Assembly (NCBI GenBank): GCA_010093685.1
Contig: MU006244.1
Coordinates: 186,001-250,000 of the forward strand
Source of the DNA: Ophiobolus disseminans
Taxonomy: Eukaryota > Ascomycota > Dothideomycetes > Pleosporales > Phaeosphaeriaceae
Reading direction: 5' to 3'
Length of the DNA stretch: 64,000 nt
Numbering within the stretch: position 1 is the first letter of the stretch; each line of letters starts with the position of its first letter. Below the pieces are notes generated by a model, which did not search any database, was not told the DNA's origin, and saw only the letters and a list, made by a program, of their open reading frames with translations. Shown here in pieces: positions 57,952 through 64,000 of this stretch. A program made the position numbers and the translations under genes.

Positions 57952-58572
57952 TCACTCTCGAGCATAGTGACACCCTCCCGTACTGAGCACTCTTGTCCTC
58001 CGGTTACAACAACTCGTACAAGGATCTATACCGTTTCCATCGCAAGCTGCGCGCTTACCATGGCACTGTTCGCAACATATCCTGAATTGGCTCCTCCCTC
58101 GAACTGACCCCAGCGGCATATATGTACAGTAAGGGTCAGAGAGCGCCTGGGCGCACTGCCCACACATGGGACGGGCACGGTCGCATGAAGCATTGACCCT
58201 TTTGCAAGACCTGCATTTGCGATTTAGAGATTTGAATCGGTTTGGTGGTATGAGTCCTGTTTCTGATCGGGGCTGTTGTGCAGGAGGTGTTGGGAGGAGC
58301 GTATATGTCGATTGCGGAGAGGAGGAAGTAGCCGTGGAGGATCCGCTGGGCTGCAGAGATGCAGGCGGGACGTGAACTGACTGTTGAGTTTGCTGTGGAG
58401 AATTGGGAATGGTGGTACTGGACGGATCTTGGCTTGGCCGTGGAGCTGTAGGTGGAACGAAGAGGCAGAATTGCTGAAGCTGGTTGTTTATACGTCTGGC
58501 CGGAGGTTCATACTGGTAGTGACTCGTGTCTCTAACTTCAGGCGGCGGCCAGTCTATCCCTAGTTCAATCAT
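57952..58572 (-). CDS. Protein with two C-terminal zinc-cluster-like motifs, N terminus unresolved
   Basis: From ATG 58572 the frame gives 206 aa. A Pro/Ser/Thr/Gln-rich middle part is followed by two cysteine modules: CRSCKRVNASCDRARPMCGQC with a further C after 8 residues, and CEQCHGKRAACDGNGIDPC followed by TSC and a last C. Both follow C-x2-C-x6-C-x6/7-C-x2-C, close to fungal Zn2Cys6 DNA-binding clusters, though those normally occur once, near the N terminus. The frame is open upstream to 58755 and encodes more cysteines (CIHGHPTCNEYLLCDQC) but has no ATG; an acceptor-like TTTAG near 58740 suggests a further 5' exon, which would overlap the TAF12 3' end. Function unknown, perhaps a regulator. 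Confidence 0.55.
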   Translation of the reverse strand: MIELGIDWPPPEVRDTSHYQYEPPARRINNQLQQFCLFVPPTAPRPSQDPSSTTIPNSPQQTQQSVHVPPASLQPSGSSTATSSSPQSTYTLLPTPPAQQPRSETGLIPPNRFKSLNRKCRSCKRVNASCDRARPMCGQCAQALSDPYCTYMPLGSVRGRSQFRICCEQCHGKRAACDGNGIDPCTSCCNRRTRVLSTGGCHYARE

Positions 58573-58786
58573 GCCGCGATTCAGGCATTGATCACATAGA
58601 AGATACTCGTTGCAAGTTGGGTGACCGTGAATGCATGGCGTATTATTATGAAGGACAAAGACGGTGATGAAGCTCTGAGTCGGAACGGTGTTGAGATTGA
58701 AGATACTTCGTAGAATGTGAATGATATCATTGCCCGATTCTAAACAAATATGCAATCAGCACAAAGATCAAAGAAAAGCAGAACGG

Positions 58787-60781
58787 CTAATCGGTCTTGC
58801 CACCCATGACTTTGGCCGCATTGACTGCCTTCATCTTGTCCACCCAACCCGCAGCCGGCACGACCTTGCGGACCGTGCGGACTTCATCGGAGGCATAGCC
58901 CGGAATACGAATGTTGTAATTGCGCTCAAGGATGAGTTGGAGGTCGCGAATCTCGAGCTGAGGCGACTCGCGGAGCTTGGCGAGCTTGCACGCGCTGCCT
59001 ATGACGTTGTCGACAAAGTCGTCTGCGAGTTGTAAAACCGCCTAAGACACTGTTAGTATTTTGCGGCTGGCTATGAATGACAGCGCTTCATTTACCTCTT
59101 CCACCTCCGAAGTCAGCGCCTCTTCCGAGCCACCCGTGACTTGCCGAACGAGCTCGTCGAGCTTGCGCTTGCTGAGCACACGATCACCCTCACCTTCAAG
59201 CTGGAACGGCGGAGGTCGCGGAATGACTGGCTGACCCATTGGACCAGGTGCACCGTTGGTGGGACCGCTCATAGTAGGACGAGCCTGACCCATGTGCACT
59301 GGAGCGGGTGAAGTGACGTTGAGGTGGCGAGGTATGGGCATCTTCGGGTTGTTGAGTTCGCGCTCGCGGCTGCCGAAATTGCCTTGACCGCCTTGTTGCA
59401 GCGGAGTGTTTGTGCGCTGAGGGTCGGTGTACGATCGGTTTGCAGCGCTGACCGCCGCCTGGTGAGAGAGCGGGACTGGCGGGCCTGGCGCGTTTGACGT
59501 TGCAGATTGCGGATGAGGCGAGTTGCTGTTCTGATGCTGGTGTGCGTTCGCTTGGTGAGGGTTGATCTGTGGCCGGTTTTGCTGCATGTGATGTTGCTGT
59601 TGGCCGGGCGGCGCGAATTGCTGGGCTTGGTTTGGCGGCATCGACTGTGAATGAGGCGCGGGAGGCGGACGCGCCTGTTGTTGTGAAGGCGGCATCTGCA
59701 TACTCTGCGGCGGCTGCTGCTGGTTTCCCTGCATGTTGAACTGCGCTGCCGGCTGTGCCTGCGGTACCTGTCCGCCCTCGATCTTTATCTGAGGCTGCTC
59801 CTCTTTAATCTGAGTTTGCATATGCATATTGGATTGTGAAAGCTGTCTTTGTGGTGGTTGTTGAAGTTGCATTGGTTGTTGCGGAGGAGATTGGGCCGAG
59901 TGCTGCGCCTGCACTTGATCCATGGAAGCCTGTTGCCCTTGACCCTGTTGCGCCTGCTGTCGTTCTTTCTCCGCTTTCCAGGAGCTTTGCAGTTTGCGGA
60001 AGTTGTCTACCTGCCCCTTAGTGTTGGCATATTCCTTCTCGCCGCGCGCCCGCATCATGAGCATGTCCTGAGGTACGTCGACCCCGTTTCTTTGCCGCTC
60101 TTCAATCTGCAGCTTGATCTTCTTGGTATTTTCGGCGAGCCCTGCCTGCTTGACCAGTAGGTTCATATAGCCTTGCCGATAGTCCTTGATCTTGGCCTCA
60201 TAGTCTGCACTTCCAAAGGGAGGAGCGTTTTGCGGTGGTAGATGAATTGGAAACTCCTGGACGTGCCTAGCGAGCTGGTCGTTGAGTGGTTGCGGGCCTG
60301 GACGAGGCCCAGCTTGGGCTTGGCCGGGCTGTTGCTGAGGTTGACCTTGACCCGGCTGCTGTGGTTGAGACTGCTGAGGCGCGGTGACTTCCTCGGCGGC
60401 CCTCTGGAGGGCCTGTGGCTGTTCTACCTTGACCTGAGCCTGGTTCTGCTGTGCGCCCTGATTCTGCGGTGGAGGCTGGTTGCCCTGGCTGGCTTGCCCT
60501 TGCCCACCCTGCTGCTGCATCTGCTTCTGCTTTGTGCGGTACTGTCTCTCGCGGTATATGAACTTGGTCGACCATTCTACAAGCTTCTGGCGGGCGGTAG
60601 TGTGTTCCGTGGATCCTGCAGGGTTATTGTTGGAAATGTTCCAGAAGTTCATCATGATGAGACGGTATTTCTGCTTCTCGTCTTCGGGAAGACATTGGAG
60701 CTTGAGAATATCGTCAGCTCGCAGGAGCTGCTGTGGCTGTTGCTGGCCACCTTGCGCCTGCTGCGGCTGCGAGTCGCTCAT
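58787..60781 (-). CDS. TAF12: TFIID/SAGA subunit TAF12
   Basis: Exons 60781-59096 and 59041-58787 (phase 0) give 646 aa. The histone-fold domain is at the C terminus and is split by the 54-nt intron: KRKLDELVRQVTGGSEEALTSEVEE in exon 1, then AVLQLADDFVDNVIGSACKL and LEIRDLQLILERNYNIRIPG in exon 2. It pairs with TAF4 in TFIID and Ada1 in SAGA. The N-terminal ~480 residues are dominated by Gln and Pro, with a small ordered segment after the start (LRADDILKLQCLPEDEKQKY). I chose ATG 60781; the frame upstream is open but begins with TTG only. Its stop codon is 32 bp from the upstream limit of the next minus-strand frame. Confidence 0.92.
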
Positions 60782-61082
60782 CCTCGCGATCTGTCGCACG
60801 GGCGACAACAAAGGCTATGTGTATATTCGAAGATTGACGTGGAGTCAGTGGAAGGACAAGATACGACGTCTGGACTACGGTGGGGTGGTTAATGTGTGGG
60901 GTGGGAGGTAGGTATGTGAAGTTTGAAAGGAAGGCGCGAAGAGACCTGGTGCCATGGGTGGTGGTGGACAAGCATGTCTTGGCTTTCAAGCCCCGGACGC
61001 GTCGCGACGCCTTGCGCGCATCCTCCACCATGCACCCCAACGACTAGCTCCAAAGGACGGAATGTCTGTGAATTATGTAACA

Positions 61083-62571
61083 CTATGCAGCCTCGCTATT
61101 CGGCTTTCCACGCAGCCTCAGCGCCCGCTCCCGAGCATTTCTAACCTCCCACTCAAACTCCTTGAGCGCCCGCATCTCGCTTCCAACGAACAAAAAGCCC
61201 ATCAAGCCATCAATGACACCCACGCTCATTCCGACTGTGCTCAGTAGCATCAGTATGAAGGACACGTAGTTATGCGGCGACCACCACACGCCAATCAAGC
61301 ATCCGACAGATAGGGAGAGCTGGTAGAAGAAGTGACCTATGCGCAGCTTGCGTTGCACCCGCTCTCGGACCTCGTACTTGAGCGTGGCCGCCAGGATTTC
61401 GTCGTATGTCTCGATGGGCAGGTAGCGCTCGGGCAATGCAACGAGTGACGGATGGGCCGCTGAGGATGACGTTGCGCCCCGTATCAACGTTGCCTCGACG
61501 GAGAAGTGATCACTGAGCGAGCAGTGTAGTGTCGGATGGCGCATTGTCATGCCAACATTGACATCCTCCAGCTCCCACTCCGCGCTATCTTCACCAGTGT
61601 CGGCGTCGTGGTATCGTCCACTGCTGAAGAAGATGTAGTCGAGTCGCTTCGCGTTCGGGTCCTCGACGGCAGGATCTATCTGCACGTTTTCGCCCTTTGC
61701 CAGGCGCTTTCTGTGTGCTTGATTCCACCGCCACGAGTTCAGCTCGCTGTCACACGTGGCTCCATTCTCGGTGAGATTGAAGTTTGCCGTGGGCATGGGC
61801 ACACCACGAAGCTGCTCCACCTTGTCCCTTGCTGCGCCGACTGAGGACTCTGGGTGTAGTATGCGCCACACGTCTCGGACGGGTGAATGTGTTTCTACTA
61901 TGCGGTGCGCCAGTGAAAGCGGAATCATGTTAAAGTCTCCCAAGCCAATCACCAGGTGTCCACGCTCGGCCGCTGCCCGCATGAGTTTTGTTATCTCCCA
62001 TGCCTGGGCTGTTCGGTGGCATATGTACGAGTCGTGTGGTTCGCTTTCGTAGGGGGCGTGGAGCTGTCAATAGTCAGTGGAGGCTCCAAGGGCAGGGACT
62101 CAGTGACGGTACATGTGTGCAGAAGACCTCTGCAATGTCTCTTGGACCCGGGCCGATTCGTATCCGTGCACACGCAACGCCCTTGCCCACAAACCAGTCT
62201 CCACGGTAGAAAGCAGCGGGTCGACCATTGAGCGGATACCGAACCATGTTGCTCTCTTCAATCGGCCATCTTGATAGAATCACCAGTCCTCCACCAAAGA
62301 TGCCGCTCCAGTAGAACTTGCCATACGGCAGAAAGTGCCGCGTCTTCTCGCGTATCACATTGTAGTCTTCCTGTGTCCAGCACTCTTGCAGACCGACAAT
62401 GTCTGGCCGGGGGTCCGAAGCGGCGATCTGGTTGCCGATTTCCTCGAGGCGCTCGTTGCGCAGCTTCGCTATGAACTTGAGGCCCCAGCAATTGAGCGAC
62501 AAGATCCTGAGGTTTGACGGCGGCTGCTCTGAAGCCATTGTGAGGTTTGTGAGTGTGTGTTGATTTGCCAT
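61083..62571 (-). CDS. ISC1: Inositol phosphosphingolipid phospholipase C (ISC1)
   Basis: Exons 62571-62113 and 62063-61083 (phase 0) give 479 aa. The enzyme hydrolyses inositol phosphosphingolipids to ceramide. It belongs to the neutral sphingomyelinase/DNase I-like fold: LRILSLNCWGL start, the Mg-binding Glu in VGLQECW, YWSGIFGGGLVILSRWPI, LGDFNMIP, the RLDYIFFSSG segment and the catalytic SDHFSVEA. Two C-terminal membrane helices (IGHFFYQLSLSVGCLIGVWW and YVSFILMLLSTVGMSVGVI), as in yeast Isc1, anchor it. A second ATG at 62538 would also work. It lies head to head with the WD40 gene, with 130 bp between start codons. Confidence 0.92.
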
Positions 62572-62701
62572 GATGTAACTGGGGAAATCACTGGGGCCGC
62601 TGCTGCAGGGACAGGGATCGTAACGCGCTAACGGCGGCATCTTCAATTGTCGATTAGACGCGACTCTCCTTCAGTCACGAGCTTTCGCAACTGCAAACAC
62701 C
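62572..62701. promoter_or_regulatory. Compact divergent promoter ISC1 / SWD3-like
   Basis: Only 130 bp separate the two start codons, the shortest divergent spacer in the window. No TATA box is seen. If the second ISC1 ATG (62538) is used the spacer is 163 bp. Confidence 0.5.
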
Positions 62702-64000
62702 ATGGACAACACCCGCTCGACCACTCCCAAACGGCGGCGCGATGAAAACGATGACTACAACGATGCGCCGCCCCGCAAACGCTCAGCATCCCGCACACCA
62801 CCCAATGCCTCACCCACATACCGCATCGCCGAACGCCCGCGCCGTTACAGCAGAGAAGACAGCGAAGATGAGCGGCGGTATCGAGATCGACGCTACTCCT
62901 CACCACGCTCAAGATCGGGCTCAAGATCATCGTCACGCAACACCACCCCTCCCCCGACCAAACCGACCCACCTCACTTACACACCCACCCTCATCCTCCG
63001 CGGCCACAAGAAGCCAATATCGCTCGTGAAGTTCTCCCCGGACGGCCGCACACTCGCATCCGCTTCCTCAGACTGCACCATCAAGCTGTGGTCTGCCAGC
63101 ACCGGTGCGCTTGAACACACGCTCGAAGGCCACCTCGCAGGCATATCAGCCCTGACATGGAGTCCCGATTCCAAGATCCTAGCCTCAGGAAGCGATGACA
63201 AGAGCATACGCCTCTGGGACACGCAGACCGGCCTCGCACACCCCACGCCCCTCCTCGGCCACCACAACTACGTCTACACGCTGTGCTTCTCCCCGAAAGG
63301 CAACATGCTCGTCTCCGGCTCCTACGACGAAGCCGTCTTCCTCTGGGACGTGCGCGCCGCCCGCGTAATGCGCTCGCTCCCCGCGCACTCGGACCCAGTC
63401 TCATCGGTCGACTTCGTGCGCGACGGCACGCTCATTGTATCCTGCTCGCACGACGGCCTGATCCGCGTCTGGGACACCGCAACGGGCCAATGCTTGCGCA
63501 CCATCGTCCACGAAGATAACGCGCCCGTTACATGCGTGCGCTTCAGCCCGAACGGACGATATATCCTCGCCTGGACACTCGACAATTGCATTCGTCTCTG
63601 GAACTACATCGACGGAAAAGGCAAATGCGTCAAAACGTACCAGGGCCACGCGAACAAGCAATACAGCTTGAGCGGCGCGTTTGGCACGTATGGCGCTCCT
63701 GCGCCTGGACCACACCAACACGCATTCATCGCGAGCGGGAGCGAGGACGGCGGCGTCGTGCTGTGGGATGTTAGCTCCAAGGACGTTTTGCAACGACTAG
63801 AGGGGCACAGTGATGCAGTCCTGTCAGTCGATGCGCATCCCACTGACCGCATTATTGCGAGCGCGGGGCTTGATCGCACGATTCGCATTTGGAGGGCTGT
63901 GGATAAGCCGCAGGTGAATGGCGTGAAGATGGAAGTTGATGCGGAGGTTGAGGAGAAGGAGGCGAATGAGTATGATCCGGATATCTTGCCGCCGAATCCG
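62702..64000 (+). CDS. SWD3/WDR5-like WD40 protein, 3' end outside window
   Basis: A single open frame of 433 codons runs to the window end with no stop. An Arg/Ser-rich disordered N terminus (~90 residues, RSRSGSRSSSR) precedes WD40 repeats: LRGHKKPISLVKFSPDGRTL, ASASSDCTIKLW, LEGHLAGISALTWSPDSKIL, ASGSDDKSIRLWD, GHHNYVYTLCFSPKGNML, SGSYDEAVFLWDVR, SCSHDGLIRVWDTATGQCL and LDNCIRLWNYIDGKCVKTY-like blocks. The order and wording match WDR5/Swd3, a core subunit of the COMPASS histone H3K4 methyltransferase. The last repeats carry SGSEDGGVVLWD and AGLDRTIRIWR, followed by an acidic tail (EVEEKEANEYDPDILPP). Assignment to Swd3 is likely but other WD40 proteins remain possible. Confidence 0.78.
   Translation, partial: MDNTRSTTPKRRRDENDDYNDAPPRKRSASRTPPNASPTYRIAERPRRYSREDSEDERRYRDRRYSSPRSRSGSRSSSRNTTPPPTKPTHLTYTPTLILRGHKKPISLVKFSPDGRTLASASSDCTIKLWSASTGALEHTLEGHLAGISALTWSPDSKILASGSDDKSIRLWDTQTGLAHPTPLLGHHNYVYTLCFSPKGNMLVSGSYDEAVFLWDVRAARVMRSLPAHSDPVSSVDFVRDGTLIVSCSHDGLIRVWDTATGQCLRTIVHEDNAPVTCVRFSPNGRYILAWTLDNCIRLWNYIDGKGKCVKTYQGHANKQYSLSGAFGTYGAPAPGPHQHAFIASGSEDGGVVLWDVSSKDVLQRLEGHSDAVLSVDAHPTDRIIASAGLDRTIRIWRAVDKPQVNGVKMEVDAEVEEKEANEYDPDILPPNP

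Noticed and set aside
60782..60811. TAF12 start 10 codons further upstream
   Set aside because: The upstream codon is TTG; the first ATG in frame is 60781 and similarity begins there.
1..64000. tRNA, rRNA, CRISPR, transposon or virus-derived sequence
   Set aside because: Scanned by eye for B-box-like GGTTCGANNCC, regular spaced repeats, reverse transcriptase or transposase motifs and long terminal repeats; none was convincing. A tRNAscan and a repeat-library search would settle this.

Overview
The window is nuclear DNA of a filamentous ascomycete (Pezizomycotina). Genes are dense, introns are mostly 40-70 nt with GTAHGT-type donors and CTAAC/CTGAC-type branch sites, and the proteins are eukaryotic housekeeping families together with families typical of filamentous fungi (two-domain DUF3433 membrane protein, spherulin-like cupin, Rcr-type protein, small cysteine-containing secreted proteins). 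A Dothideomycete is my best guess; lower ranks cannot be read from the sequence. I rebuilt every gene model by matching splice signals and codon phase across exons; no transcript data support them.

Layout. 0.4-6.7 kb: OST1 (oligosaccharyltransferase) and a PsuG-PsuK fusion enzyme lie head to head, flanked on both sides by two paralogous stand-alone RapZ C-terminal-domain genes. 6.7-11.8 kb: a gene-poor stretch holding a degenerate array of repeats, each with a TATA box, and one decayed ORF. 11.8-30.1 kb: an ER-lumenal DnaJ (SCJ1 type, HDEL end), mitochondrial uS17m, CDC7 kinase, condensin subunit 1, a DUF3433 membrane protein, an unknown protein with internal repeats, NatC catalytic subunit NAA30 and PDAT. 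30.4-41.2 kb: cytosolic tyrosyl-tRNA synthetase, a secreted cupin, an unknown acidic protein and alpha-COP. 42.2-47.6 kb: three paralogous small secreted proteins in a gene-sparse tract. 48.0-64.0 kb: RNA polymerase I subunit RPA135 (13 exons), Arl8-type GTPase, an Rcr-family protein, a protein with two zinc-cluster-like motifs, TAF12, ISC1-type sphingolipid phospholipase C and the start of a SWD3/WDR5-like WD40 protein cut by the window edge.

Working together. ER and Golgi functions recur (OST1, SCJ1, PDAT, alpha-COP, ISC1), as do cell-cycle and chromosome functions (CDC7 and condensin share one 275-bp divergent promoter region) and transcription machinery (RPA135, TAF12, SWD3). Six gene pairs are divergent with 130-520 bp between start codons, so shared promoters are common here. 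No tRNA, rRNA, CRISPR or intact transposon was seen.

The most interesting points are a probable spliceosomal twin intron (stwintron) in the alpha-COP gene; two RapZ-C paralogs around OST1/PsuGK; the family of three small secreted proteins with conserved intron positions, one using a GC-AG intron; 19-, 20- and 28-nt microexons; and the unexplained array of TATA-bearing repeats at 7.1-11.2 kb.
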